NCBI GenBank assembly: GCA_015680905.1
Contig: CM027384.1
Span: 75,425,501-75,489,500, forward strand
Direction of reading: 5' to 3'
Source: Coptis chinensis
Lineage: Eukaryota; Streptophyta; Magnoliopsida; Ranunculales; Ranunculaceae
Length of the DNA stretch: 64,000 nt
This document shows positions 1 to 12,351 of this stretch, in pieces. Made by a program: the position numbers and the translations under genes. Below the pieces are notes generated by a model. The model ran no database searches and was not told the DNA's origin. It saw nothing but the letters and a program-made list of their open reading frames with translations. The first letter of the stretch is position 1; every line of letters begins with the position of its first letter.

Positions 1-3000
1 AGTCTTACTCCTAGTCCCAAAGACTTGACATCTTCCTCACACTTGGAAGATCAGATGCCGAGCTCAAGAAAATCGAAGTCATTTGCCATTGCAATATTCT
101 GGTAGGTTATTCTTCTAATGACCTTATTGGTATTTGGTGAATGGGACTACTTTATGTTTGTCTCTTCAAGATCTAGTTCTTATCAAACCCAGAGTGAGTT
201 GACAATAGAGAGGTTGGGAAACACCACCAACCCTGGTCATATGAAATGGTCATTCGATCATCACCACTACTTTCAAGCTAGGGGCACGTCTAAGCACTCA
301 TGTGTCTTTGATGGCATTCATGCACTAAACCCAGGATGGAAAGCTGACTTCGTAGGGGGTGTGGCGTACAAATCACATAGCGTCACGAAGTTTGATATGT
401 TGCTCATGGAGAAACCACATCATTCAGAAAACTCATCACTCATGCATGGAGCTACAACATTGGTTGATGGGTTCCGAATCAATTTCTCTCCTATATTTGA
501 TCCCGGTTCGCTGCTTGGCACATATAAGTTTTCTACTCTCAATTAGTTTGTTTTGTTCTTTTATTTGATGAAAAAAAAATAAAAAAAAAAATCAAATATT
601 TCAAAAAAATAAAAAAAAAAAGTTTTCAAAATTCCACATAATATGATTTACTGACTTGCCTTGGTGCAAGATGATTTTGATTTGTGCATGTTATTATGAT
701 CCCCTCTCCCCCGAAAATGATGAAGAAATGGACAATGAAGCTACTGAGTCCATTCTTTGTCACTAGCAATATGAGGATTGACAGACACTAGTCATTATGG
801 AGACAAAGACCATCAACCTTGGCGCCACAGATGAACCACATTATATGTGCATATTGGTATAACCTTGATCCCCTCTGAGCGTTGAAGCCTGATCAAATTA
901 CTGAATGAATCCATAGAAGTGTTGATCATACCTATGACAATCTATTGTCTTAAGGTGGTACATAATTTTCATGGTTCAAAGATGAGAGAATCACTCACCG
1001 AGAAGAAGAAATTAAAGAAGAGGAAAGTTCAGCAGTTATGTTTGAGAATATTTTTCAAATGTCTAAGATCACCAACATCAACATCAGCATTCAGCATTAT
1101 ACATTTACCCTTGTGGAGAGGGCAAAACTCCACAACATCATTTGATCAACTACCCTACTGATTGAAAGGGAATATTTTGCATTCCATCAATCAACGGCTA
1201 CTTAGCCAATCAACCAACCAGCTACCCTACCGTGGAGAGGGTAAATTCCATATTGCATCATTAGCCTCGATCGAAGACATGAGAGCTATCTATCAAAGAA
1301 GTCAACTGACTTGAATCGGACTACATCAAAGAGATGAATGGTGAGAGGAGTTCATTTACGATCAACATTCTTGAGAGCCGAGATATATGAAGGAGGGCAT
1401 TGATTTTCCACTGGGACTTAGATACTAATGGAGACAGATTGTTGCAAGTAAAGCTGAGCAAGCGGATCCAGACTAGAGTGGAATCAATACACCAGAAAGT
1501 TCAAACCCAACAGTGAATGTCCATTCACTATGAAGATTCTACATGGAAAATCCTACCAATGCCGACCAATTAAAGAGGTACTACTTTTTACCTAACTTTG
1601 TTTATTTTAAAACGAAGAGTATAGTGGAAATCTTAGAGAGACGATGGAACAGGCCATCTTTGATCGTTTTGTTTTTAGCCTCATAAGCCCACCTAATATC
1701 ATATATTCCCAATTGAAGCCCATTTGAGCCCTACCCTACTTTTTGTTTTCCCATAATATAAGCTCATATCATTTAGGAAGCCTAATAAATCCTTGGCCTA
1801 CCCATAGATTAACCATACCCACTCTTATAGAACTTGTCATAGTCCAGGGGCATCATTACATCCATCTTTGATCACGAACACAATCACCCCTATGTTATTT
1901 ATCCCAAGAAGGTGTCGGAAAAAGAAAAAAAAAATCCTAGTGCAAGGAAAAAAAAAATCAAAACCCCGTTAGAACTCAAAATGCTTAGAGTTGCACAAAA
2001 TAATCAACACCGGTCCAAAATGGAAAACCTAAACAAGGGGCAGTTTCATTTGAGATTTGGGATCCGTATCATCATCTCACTACCATCATTCTAATTACTC
2101 ATCCTTTTATATGACAAGTTCTACTCCAAAAATAATTTTTTGATCCTATCCCTCCTTTCTGAGCCCATCACCTAAGCCTACATTATAGTCCTATGAAAGT
2201 CCGCTCTTGATCTCTAAGTCCACTATATCTCCTAGTTGAGAAGTACTCGAGGAAAAAAAAATTGAAAAAAAATTGGAAGGCATTGGAGGATTCACTACTA
2301 GTGATTGCGATGTATGAGGAAGTCGTCTCCAGAAGATTGGTCCTATGCTTTATGCTCTATCTATTTTGGAAGAAAGTTTTTGGGCGTCGTTCAGTGCTTT
2401 GTGAAGGTCGAACAATCAAAGGGAAAAGAATATCATCTAATTCATAGGTGCCAAGTTTGATCGTACTTCTATCCTATGGTCGTCCTCATGCTCAGCTCAT
2501 CTTCTTGTCGGTAACTCATTCCCCCACCTTCACTTGTTATGCAATCATTTGTGGTATTTCTTGTTTTGTGGATAAAAAAATATTTTGTTTTACATTGTTT
2601 TCAAAATGAATTTCAAAAAAAAAAAAAAAAAAAAAAAATGATTTGTTTTCAAAAACTTGGTTTGCTTTGGATGGCTTATGATGAAAAATCTAGAATTTCA
2701 AGCATGTAGAAAATTCTGAAGCTAATATTCCTAACTAAACCATGTACTTGTTTTACTAACATAGCATGCATACACCACAATCTTTCTAACTATTCACGCT
2801 AACATAGTTGCATTGTTTTCATGCATACATATTGTATATTTCACTCTATTGTAATGTGTAGAGAGAAATAAATTGTCTAACCTTGGCCAAAGAAGTTTCT
2901 CCTAAGTTCCACAGGTTTCTAAGACATCAGATTCCAAGAGTGAGAGCAAGGCTGCCATTGGTGAATAAGGTAAGTGAGATTCCATTATATGTTGCCCCAA

Positions 3001-3242
3001 AGAGTCACTGTTAGTTCGAAAGAAAAGAAAAAAATGTGTTACCATAGCATGGCGTGTGGTGGACGTGGTGGCACTTCAACGCGATCTGCTATTCTTCCTC
3101 CTGGACGTTTGCAAGGTATGAGTTTTTATTTCCAATCTTATTTATAAGGGCTGCGACATGAGCTTGATTCATGTCTAGACGTCAAGTGAAGTTGCATGTG
3201 ATTGCGATAGTTAAAAAAAAAAGTGGCTTTCATATAAAAAGA
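1..3242. other. AT-rich region with no supported gene
   Basis: I see no conserved protein or RNA here. The longest open frame, at 118-546 on the plus strand (142 codons), has no motif I recognise and no splice context. Stretches around 1480-1760 have the look of degraded repeat sequence but show no ends that would define an element. There are several A-runs, the longest at about 2617-2638. The last 18 bases before the LTR at 3261 belong to the V-ATPase gene described separately, so the part just left of it is probably that gene's 3' untranslated region. Confidence 0.5.
118..546 (+). CDS. Unassigned 142-codon open frame
   Basis: An ATG-initiated frame of 142 codons ending in TAG. The predicted protein has no signal peptide, membrane segment, repeat or family motif that I recognise; it is mildly rich in His and Ser. 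It lies alone in AT-rich sequence with no neighbour in frame and no obvious splice sites. It may be a chance frame or a scrap of a transposon internal region. I list it only because it is the longest frame in the first 3 kb. Confidence 0.12.
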   Translation: MTLLVFGEWDYFMFVSSRSSSYQTQSELTIERLGNTTNPGHMKWSFDHHHYFQARGTSKHSCVFDGIHALNPGWKADFVGGVAYKSHSVTKFDMLLMEKPHHSENSSLMHGATTLVDGFRINFSPIFDPGSLLGTYKFSTLN

Positions 3243-3260
3243 TCAATCTTCTTCATCAGC

Positions 3261-3722
3261 TGTTTCGACCCCACCTACGTGGCAAACGTCCATTGGTAGG
3301 GATCTCCACTTTATCCGTTTAATCGACAGGGTGAAGGCCCAATTTGCAATATCATAGATTGATATACATGCCCATTAACTCATGTGTCTAGGGCTGAACC
3401 CTAGCCACATGGTTTGCCACTTACATACATTAATTTATGTCCAGATTTGTTTCTTAGCAAAGAGATAATCATCAACTAAGAGTCATATTCAATTACAATT
3501 ACTTGTGCTACAAAAAGTCCCTACTCTACACATATAAATACAAAACTATTTTTCATAAAGAACTACGTTCTTGAGATTTGATCACATCAATAATTTGGGT
3601 ACGTAGGCAATCGAAATGTACAGTCTCATCATTCTCTCGATCACCATCGCTTTTTATTATTTTTCTACGTTCTTCATCTCTTTCGTCACCACTTAGTGTT
3701 TTGATCATATTTGGTCAAAACA
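3261..3722 (+). repeat. Left LTR
   Basis: Direct repeat partner of 5381-5838. It begins with TGTTTCGACC and ends with CAAAACA, immediately followed by a primer-binding-like site. Confidence 0.8.
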
Positions 3723-5380
3723 TAATTGGCACCATTTGCGGTTTTTATTCAAAACCATCGATCACGTTCTACAACAGTTCAAGATGCACTTACTAATGAA
3801 CATTCCAAACATGATATTCAAGGTCAACCTGGCGACAACAGCCAAAAAAAATCCCTTTTACTCCTCTTCAGTGCCAAACTCCACGTGACACTACTACTAT
3901 TCCACACGTATACCAATGTGCAAAATTGTTCAGCACAAAGATATTGCCTCTACAAATTCTCCGCAATCTGATACTGATAATATTAGTCCAATGTCTCAAG
4001 AATGAAACACTTCTTCGATAGTTCAAGTGTGTACGGAAAAAAAACAATTACTACAAGCATCATCTACAACGAGCCATTCCTCTCGAAGATTATGTGAAAT
4101 CTATCGCACCACAACATAACACATGCCAACGACACTGTAGCGTGTGGGATTTTTTACGTGGTGAGGATGAGATTCCCGTTGTTCCCAACGTTCGGTCATC
4201 CATGAGTTCTCGAAAATGGTGTTGTATCTATCACACCACAACGTAACACACGCCAACAACATAGTTGTGTAGGAGATCATTTACGTGGTGATGATTAGAT
4301 TCTTGTTATTCACAATGGTTACCCACAAGTTCAAAATGGTAAATATGGACTTGCACTGGTTACTTTTCATGAATCTCTACAAAACATTTCGAATTCATCT
4401 TTGTCCATTGCCATTTGATAGTGTCGATAGTCGTATAATATTCTTTATTAGCAAGACTCTTATATCAGCTGAATCGAGACACTCTTGTATTGAGAAAATT
4501 GCATTGGCCTTGTTTCATATTGCCAGACGTCTTACGCTTATTTCTAGGAATGAATAGTCAAAGTTTATATTGAATATCCAATGCGCACATTTTTTCGCAA
4601 TGTCTACAAATCGAATCGCAGAATGAAAAAGTTACTTTAGCGCTATAACATTGTCTTTGACACTCGTATATTTAAACAGTGACAAACTTTGGTTTCGCTA
4701 ATGGTTAATTTTCTTATTGATGATATTCCTATGTCGAACGCATTACTCAATGAGAAAAATGTCAATCCCTAATTGTCATTCGGTTTTTCAATTTTAGCTT
4801 TCCTTTTGATGGTTTTTCGGTTTTAGCTTTCCTTTTGAGTTAAGCAGGAGACCGTAATCCGATATTTTCACATGGATGCCATTATACACCATTTTGCAGT
4901 TTTGCCCACAAACAACTAAGCGCCAATATATTTTGGATGGACCAAATAGAAAAACAAAGTTATCATGCACCTTAAACCATGATGAACATAGCATATATGA
5001 ATCATCTACTAGCCCAGTCCACGTCAACTTTATTATTTAGTAGTTACTTCGGTACAATTTTCACCATCCATTTCTTTTTCGATTTTTGTGCCACCTATTT
5101 TAAATCTCACTTCAGCCTCTTTCAATTAAGTACATTGCATCCTTAGTTCATATAGATTAGTTTGAAATTATTTAGTTTACATTGATTCTCGCATATTTAT
5201 CGATATTGCATTTTCACATATAATTATTCGTTTAAATTCACACACCCCTGATTATTCATTCCGTTTATTCTTTTCTCATTACTTTTCCTTATTTATTTTC
5301 TTTTATATTACTTTTCCTCATGTATTTTCTTTTATCTTCTTTGCCATATGAACTTTGTTCACATGCCAAAGAAGGGGCGA

Positions 5381-5838
5381 TGTTTCAACCCCCACCTACG
5401 TGGCAAACGTCCATTGGTAGGGATCTCCACTTTATTCGTTTAATCGACAGGGCTAAGACCCAATTTGTAAATCATAGATTGATGATACATGCCCATTAAC
5501 TCATGTGTCTAGGGCTGAACCCTAGCCACATGACTTGCCACTTACGTACATTAATTTATGTCAAGATTTATTTATTAGCAAAGAGATAATCATAAACTAA
5601 GAGTCATATTCAATTACAATTACTTGAGCTACAAAAAGTCTCTAATCTACACATATAAATACAAACTATTTTTCATAAAGAACTATCTTCTTGAGAGATC
5701 CCATCAATAATTTGGGTATGTAGGCAATCGAAAGGTACAGTCTCATCATTCTCTCGATCACCATCGCTTTTTATTACTTTTCTACGTTCTTCATTTCTTT
5801 TGTCACCACTTAATGTTTTGATCATATTTGGTCAAAAC
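5381..5838 (+). repeat. Right LTR
   Basis: Direct repeat partner of 3261-3722. It begins with TGTTTCAACC right after a purine tract and stops where the V-ATPase exon resumes. Confidence 0.8.
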
Positions 5839-6025
5839 GTTATCCAAAGAGGCAAATGAGAAGGGTCTGAACTTGTAACCATCACCATGGTAGAATTTGT
5901 TCCGATATTCCACCCAATGAAGACGCAACGCATGGAGGAAAGCACTTAGGGTCTCCATCATTAGTAATATAAAAGCAGCAGCAAATACTACAAACCCCAC
6001 CAAGCAAATCGCAAAATTATCATAC

Positions 6026-9000
6026 CTGTCACCAACACCATAATCTGTTAATTTTTATCATATCATGCATCTTGCTATGCAATTCAAGCATTCGATCAGT
6101 GGTTTAATTTAGTAGTGTTCTCATCCATTCTTTAGAAAAGTCTGGTTGTAGGTCTCCTTCAAGAATTTTTTATGAAGATGTTTTCATTATTTTGAAGAAA
6201 TTTTGGTGGAAAGACAACAATACGTTTATTTGCCTTTGGCATGGAAGATGAGTGTCAAAAAACAAATTGTGATAGAAATAATTCCTACTGAGCAGTCTGT
6301 TACATGTGATTCATGCCAGTGAAAGATCCCTATTGTGATAATTATTATTCGTCTCAATACTTCAACATTGCAAATGGTGCAATATGGTGTACAAACAAAC
6401 ATTCATTGTCACCTATATCATGATATTCACTTTAATAACTACTATGTATGCCAATATTATTACGATATTTCCTTATATTGAGATAAATGAACTTGCAAAA
6501 AAAAAACACAACATATGAAACTTAAATTAGATAAGGTAAGACACTGTAATTAGGATTTTTTTTTAGACCAACCTGTTTCAAGTATGGAATTAAGTCTTTT
6601 TCCAACCCAAGTAAAATTTTAAATGGAATTAAGCTTATGAATATCAATCCTTGATGCGGCTAAATTTTAAATTGCACTACATAAGTAAAATTTAAACAAA
6701 ACAAAGTAGGGTACATGTCCATCAAAAATAATATAGAATTGCAAGTACTTAAGAATCTCAACTAAGTTTTCAAGACGATAATCAGAAGTCAATTCCCAGA
6801 CTCGCATCAACTAAAGTATTTCTCACATGGCCAACAAAAGGACGCGAACTCAGATTTATTAGAAAAGAAATCCCTAAACATCAATGCAACAACAACCTAC
6901 ATGTAATGGGATGATCTGGGATGATAAAAAACAAATATGAATGTATGTTAAAATCAATTATAGCCAAAGTAATTTTATTATGCCAATTGGACATAACAGA
7001 TAACTAAAAATAAATAAAAAATACATAAATCTCTAGAACTTGTGACCAATCCTTAACACAACTTTTCAAATCACAGGGAACTCAAAGTAAATCACTTCCA
7101 GTATACAATATATGTGATCAAGGGATAATCACGTTTTCCTATCATTGGTAATTTATTAAAATTTCTAACTATTTCAATAGTGGTAAATTTATTCTTTAAT
7201 GACTGATTTGACTGAATGAATCCCAAAACAATTAAAACTTCATGTTGGCTAACTCATCTTCTTCTAAAGAAAGCAAGAGAAGGTTTATCATCATCAACCA
7301 CACTTTTCATTCCCTACGTTGGTAATATGTTCAGTGTATTGAAACCTTCATAGATTGAACTTTTGAATCTTAAAGGAGTTATACTATCCAACTTCGGATC
7401 AGATCCGGAGTTCAAAAAATACACATTGCAGCACTGATATCATACATCAAAGAAACCACAAATTATATTTAGTACGTAAAGATCATCAGCAGTTTTATTT
7501 GGCCATTATATTTCCTTATCCCAAACAGCAATACATCCTAGTCCAGCCTTATACAGAATTCTATCCCCAAATTATCTCACTATCAATGTCTGGCCGGTTT
7601 ATAAAAGGAGTCAAACTATCTCAGTAACCTAAAGTTGGACTGTCAAGGTACCACTTCTAAGAATTTTATTTCTCATATACAACTAGGAAATCTTTAACCA
7701 TTATAAAAAATCTATTAGACAGACACATTTTTTTAATTAATTTGTATCCATAGAAACAAAGGACGAAATTGATTAGTCCATTGGGTTCCTAAGGCATAGA
7801 GCACACTTCCATTAAAATATATGAAGTAGTTTATTTCTTTGTTGCCCAACATTCTGCACCATACATGCCCGAATTACACCTCCACTTCAACCAAGCTCTT
7901 CTTATATGGGTAACATCTGCCCCAGTCTTCCCCATTTAATGAATGATGGACCTATATTGAATATTCGAAGGTGATCACTTTTAAACATTATTTCCCCACA
8001 GTTCTTTTCAAAGCATCGCTTCCCCTAATGTTACACTACATAGTTTGCTTTTTTCTTAAATCGGTTGGACTCTAAAGGATCTGTCTAATCATTGTTTTCT
8101 TTTTCTCGTAAAATCAAGCAATCAACTAATATTGCGCCAACTGCAAATAGCATGCATAAACCAATGGACCTCTTTTTGGGTGGGCAGCTAACTAAGTGTG
8201 TAATGTTTAAGCAATCAACTAATAACATAAACCCCATCGAAGTAAAACTATAGAAATTTTGAAAAAAAATTGTACCTTTAAATTTGATGATTGGATTATT
8301 GTGTTAAAGAATAAAGAGTAATCACTTACGACCATCTCAGTTTAATGATTAGAGAACAGCACCACTATGAGATTTGAGAGAGAGAGAGAGAGAGATCGTG
8401 AGAAGATGATTGGTTTTAGAGTTGTCGTTTGGGGTTTTCTACGTGAAGTAGAAATATGGGTTTTGTGGAGTCGAGCGAGTCGGCATACTCCATTGAGTTC
8501 TAAGATACCAATTACATTTGGTGTCATGTGTGTGGTGTGCAAAACTTAATCTAGACACTCAAGGAAACGAGATGTGGAATGGAGTTTTATTTTTGCTCAT
8601 CATCCTCAAAAACAATTATTAGTGTGACCATTACTAATACCTTCCCAAGACCCTTCTAAGCGTAAAGGCGGAAAATTCAACCTCCAACAGTACTTATCAA
8701 TAAAAAAATTCTCGTTCATCATAGTTACTGATTGAGGGTGTCGACTATATATCATTAGACATCAATGGGGTATTCCAATATTGTTTAGTGTCCAATAAAA
8801 TAATAGAATCTATACACACAATTATCAATAAACTACACAAATCGAAAGAACAATGCAAACCAAAAGAGTAAATAAATTAAAATTAAAATCTTGTACCTTG
8901 AATAGGCTCAGTTGCTTCGGAGGCAATAGCAAAGTGCCAACTTGAAGCGTAGAACAATCACCCCTAGAGGAGGAAACTGATCGAGTCATTAGAGTAGTGA

Positions 9001-9701
9001 TCAGGAACGACAACAGAGCAGAGACACGAACAATCAATACGATGGTTATTGATTTTCATAAATGGTGAAGATAAAATTCGTTTTTTTTTTAATGAGAAAA
9101 AGTTGTTGGGGTTGGGGTTAAAATTATGGAGAACATAGATATTGTTTTTGGATAGTCAAAGATTCTCGACTACATAGAATCACTGAAAAAGCTTTGATTG
9201 TTTCGTTTGCAGTAGAGATATCAATTACAATCGGCAAAGTAGTCGAGCACTCCATGGGAGACGAAAGTCGCTATATGGGTTTTCAAGATTTCAGTTTTTT
9301 TAAGTGAAAAAAAAAATTAAAGAGAGAATTTGGTGGGGTTTTTGTATCGAAGTTTAATCCGGTGAGAAAAAAGGGTTTCGGTCGGTGGAAGAGTATTGTT
9401 CAGGGAGCGACTCTAGAGGACAAATCGGCTGAAAGAGGAACTCCAGAGGACACGTTATTTTTGTAATCACTCACAAGGACTAGGTGGATGAAAGTTCAAG
9501 TTTACCCTTGATGCGAAATAAGAACGGCTCGGGTAGATGAAAGGTCAAGTATACCCCTGAAGAAAAAAAAATGGCCCGACCCAGTTGAAACAACCCGGTT
9601 ATGAACATGGATACGTGTTCATACTTAAAGTAGGTATGAACAATACGTGTTCAACAGTAAAAAATGAACAATCATTGTTTGATTAACATTAAAATTTTAG
9701 A
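6026..9701. other. Non-coding region, no gene seen
   Basis: AT-rich sequence with no conserved protein on either strand. I looked on the minus strand for upstream V-ATPase exons, such as the one carrying the LAHSELS motif, and did not find them. A short GA microsatellite lies at about 8372-8394. A minus-strand frame at 8825-9037 starts with a hydrophobic stretch and reaches a possible GTACAA donor, but I could find no partner exon, so I do not call it a gene. Confidence 0.5.
8366..8396. repeat. GA dinucleotide microsatellite
   Basis: An uninterrupted (GA)n run of about ten units. Such tracts are common in plant promoters and 5' leaders, but no gene start next to it can be supported. Confidence 0.8.
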
Positions 9702-9774
9702 GGATCTTGGTGGAATCGAACCACCATCACCTTTGGATATCTCCAAAGTGCTCGCCTATTTAAGCTAAAGATCC
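9702..9774 (-). tRNA. tRNA-like cloverleaf, possibly tRNA-Ile(GAU) pseudogene
   Basis: The minus strand folds as a 73-nt cloverleaf. The acceptor stem is GGATCTT with AAGATCC (7 of 7 pairs). The D arm is GCTT with GAGC around an AAATAGGC loop. The anticodon stem is CTTTG with CAAAG, and the T arm is GGTGG TTCGATT CCACC, with the expected TTC. The anticodon loop has 8 nt (GAGATATC) rather than 7 and lacks the T that normally precedes the anticodon; the triplet at positions 34-36 is GAT. No CCA is encoded. This looks like a decayed tRNA, perhaps of organelle origin, or a tRNA-derived repeat; it lies 1.1 kb from the plastid insertion but is not part of the colinear plastid segment. Confidence 0.45.
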
Positions 9775-10869
9775 ACCAGGGTTTAATTATTAAAAAAAAA
9801 ATAGATAAAATGATAATGGTGTGATACTTCATCTTCAATGTCTTTGATTTGTTGGATAATGATTGCCATCTTTGTTCAACTTCTTTAAAATAACTGAAGC
9901 TTCGCACAACTTCGTCTATTTCTCAACTTTGGTTTTAGGTTTTTTTTTTCTCATAATTTCGTTTGATTAAAATAGGGAAGGGGTTTTGTGTTTTTTCTCT
10001 CGTAATTTTGTTGATTAAAACAGGGAAGGGATTCGATTTGTAGTTTGATGAGGTGCGTCATGAATCAAAAAGTCAGGTCAGTTGGAGAAGAAAGGGGTTT
10101 TGGGTTTTCTCACTCGTAATTTTGTTTATTTACAGAAAAGAGTAAAAGTGGTATTTAAGAAATATAAAATAAACCGGGCCAACTTATTTTGCCTTTGAGG
10201 GTTATTAAAATAAATAAATTGGGTCTATGAGTTATTTCATTGATGAAAATGGTTTTGTGAGTCATTATCACAAAACACTGTCTTGTGCAGTTGTTTTGAA
10301 TTGAAATTGGGCCTTCGGTCCAATTTCTTGTTGGACTATTGGGGGTTTTCTAAAATCAAGAGGTATAATAGAATACGAAGAGTATTAAACTTTTGGAATT
10401 CGTAAACTTTCCTGTGTTTTTTTTCTCATTACGTGTTTTTTTTCTCTATATTGTCACGAGTAAAAAGTGATGTGGACACTCATAGGTGAGAAAAAAGAAC
10501 TGCTATCTCTTTAGTTTGTGTACACTTACCAGACAACGTAGACAAAATGATGTCAAGCTAAGGACCTTAAATAACTTCATAAAAATAACGAAAACAAATA
10601 AAGCATAGATTTATAGATTGCATAGTTTTGCATGAACAACAAGCAAGCCCATAACGTTTCCGAGTTTCTCATTGTTTCTTTGTTTTTCCTTCTTTCTTCT
10701 TATTATAGCTAAGCCCATAACGTTTTGTTAGGCACCAATGCACTTATGCACCGTTATCACTTAGAATGGAACTTCTGTTGTTTTCACCTCGTAGCCAAAG
10801 CTGAGTAAAAAATAATATAATTATCCGTCAAATTGATTGCCTTCATTAACAATAATGTATCTCTACTAC
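9775..10869. other. Non-coding region before the plastid insert
   Basis: AT-rich, with several near-repeats of a phrase like GGGAAGGG-GTTTTG at about 9975-10110. No coding or RNA gene is supported. The plastid homology starts at roughly 10870. Confidence 0.5.
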
Positions 10870-11340
10870 TAAAATGGAAGAAAAAAATCTGTTGATAAAT
10901 GAATCCCAATTTGTTGACCATTATTTATCAAGTCCTGTTCTATAATCTGGTTTGATCTTGTAGTCCAAATAATCCCCCGCACCATGATGTATCGGGATAG
11001 TAGTAATTAGTGAAAAAAATACTTACACAAACCAGTGAAGTGGCTCCATCTCCAACGGCCCAAAGATGGAAATTTTTGTAATATTCGAACCATTCATGAA
11101 CATCACAAGCAAATACAATTAATACATTTATTGCTCCCACATAAAAATAAGGAGTCGTCGCGGCAGCTACAAAATGGGAGTTCGATGGAATATGGAATAA
11201 GGATGTACAAACAAGAACCAATCCCAATGAAAAGGCAGAAAAAATTGGATTGGTAAGTAATACCACTCCTAGACCTCCCGCTATAAGACCCAATCCCAAA
11301 AATACTAAAAGAAAGTCGTGTATTGGTCGGGTAAATCCAT
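10870..11340 (-). pseudogene. ndhG: ndhG remnant (plastid NADH dehydrogenase-like subunit 6)
   Basis: The ATG at 11340 reads MDLP. The best-preserved frame (11299-10940) contains [37 protein letters not shown] and [12 protein letters not shown], the hallmark of NdhG, a membrane subunit of the chloroplast NDH complex in cyclic electron flow. Several shifts of frame occur around 11150-11340 and after 11030. A further match ([12 protein letters not shown]) lies at about 10890-10920, and then similarity fades, which marks the left edge of the plastid insert. Confidence 0.88.
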
Positions 11341-11805
11341 TCTATGTAAAAAGCGATAAATTAAATCGAAATGCTTCATAACCCTATTGATTGACCAAAC
11401 GGGGAAAAAGAAGTTACCCTTTTTTTTTATCGTTCCTAGTTGAATTAAATCTAATGGGGTTCGGTTGATCTAGATATACTTAATTAATTGAATACCGTTT
11501 CTCTATCCGAAAGGTTCATTTTATATTTTATGTTTTTTAATATATTTATTCAAAATCTAATTATATTATTTTATATAAATATATAATTTCGAAACCATCA
11601 AAGATATATATGAAGAGGTTTTAAATCTAAAGAAAACAAACCATTATTCTCATCACTTCATAGTTAGGATTTTTAGTTATTGACCAAGCAAAATGAAAGA
11701 AGCTTCACTACTTTAGATCAAAACTTAATCTTAGTAATTGGTAATTGTTCTTGAATCAAGTGGGTTACCCGTGGCTTTTTTTATTTGAGTCGAATTCATA
11801 ATTGT

Positions 11806-12273
11806 TCAAATTGTGTAATCTCCAATTACTGATATTGGTAACCGACCCAAAGCAATTTGATTATAATTCAACTCGTGGCGATCATAAGTAGAAAGTTCAT
11901 ACTCTTCAGTCATTGATAAACAATTTGTTGGACAATTCTCAACTTGATTAAAAAAAATATCTGATTCCAAAATCAATACTGTAATTAAGCAATCGTTTCT
12001 TTTCGAATATGGGTTTCCAATTTCCAATCAACAACGGGTAGATCTATAGGGCATACCCGAACACATACTTCACAAGCAATGCATTTATCAAATTCAAAGT
12101 GGATTCCGCACAGAACGCGTTACGATGTGATCAATTTTTCATAAGGGTATTGAATAGTTACTGTAAAAGCGATTCACATGGGATAAGGTAATCATAAAAC
12201 TTTGACCGATATACCTTGCAGCCCGTACCGTTTGTTGGCCATAATTAATGAACCCAGTTACCATGGGGAACAT
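11806..12273 (-). pseudogene. ndhI: ndhI remnant (plastid NDH iron-sulfur subunit)
   Basis: It starts at 12273 with [20 protein letters not shown] and continues through [20 protein letters not shown], the first 4Fe-4S cluster motif. It ends with [34 protein letters not shown] and DYTI. NdhI carries two 4Fe-4S clusters in the chloroplast NDH complex. The reading frame changes more than once between 12180 and 12000, and part of the second cysteine motif is damaged, so this cannot make the protein. Confidence 0.88.
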
Positions 12274-12351
12274 ATCTTGAATATCTATAAATAATTTGAT
12301 GTTTCTTTCTCTTGTTTGAGAGAAGTTATGAATCTAGAATATCCTGTGCCT

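Larger units (their letters stand above)
3261..5838 (+). mobile_element. Short non-coding LTR retroelement
   Basis: Two direct repeats of about 460 bp (3261-3722 and 5381-5838) start TGTTTC and end near CAAAAC. After the left repeat comes a primer-binding-like site (TTGGCACCATTTGCGG at 3726-3741), and before the right repeat a purine tract (AAGAAGGGGCGA, 5369-5380), which fixes plus orientation. The internal part is only about 1.66 kb and holds no gag or pol that I can recognise, so it is a non-autonomous element of the LARD or TRIM kind. The two LTRs differ at roughly one site in twenty by eye, so it is not a recent insertion. I see no clear target duplication. It lies within the V-ATPase terminal exon. 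Confidence 0.8.
3243..6025 (-). pseudogene. VHA-a: Last exon of V-type H+-ATPase V0 subunit a, split by an LTR element
   Basis: The exon begins at 6025 after a TGACAG acceptor and reads YDNF, then a hydrophobic segment, then [29 protein letters not shown] and PFSFASL. This is the highly conserved C-terminus of plant V-ATPase subunit a, the membrane subunit that forms the proton path in vacuolar and trans-Golgi pumps. At about 5839 the frame meets an LTR element. On the far side of that element, 3260-3243 reads Ala-Asp-Glu-Glu-Asp-stop in frame, the acidic tail expected for this family. So the element landed within the last few codons. I found no other exon of the gene between 6026 and the plastid insert at 10.9 kb, so either the preceding intron is long or this is a detached 3' fragment. 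The family call is firm; functional state is inferred as broken. Confidence 0.85.

Noticed and set aside
8342-9037. A small minus-strand gene with a first exon at 8825-9037
   Set aside because: One possible donor site but no partner exon, no homology, and the right-hand open frames are influenced by a GA repeat.
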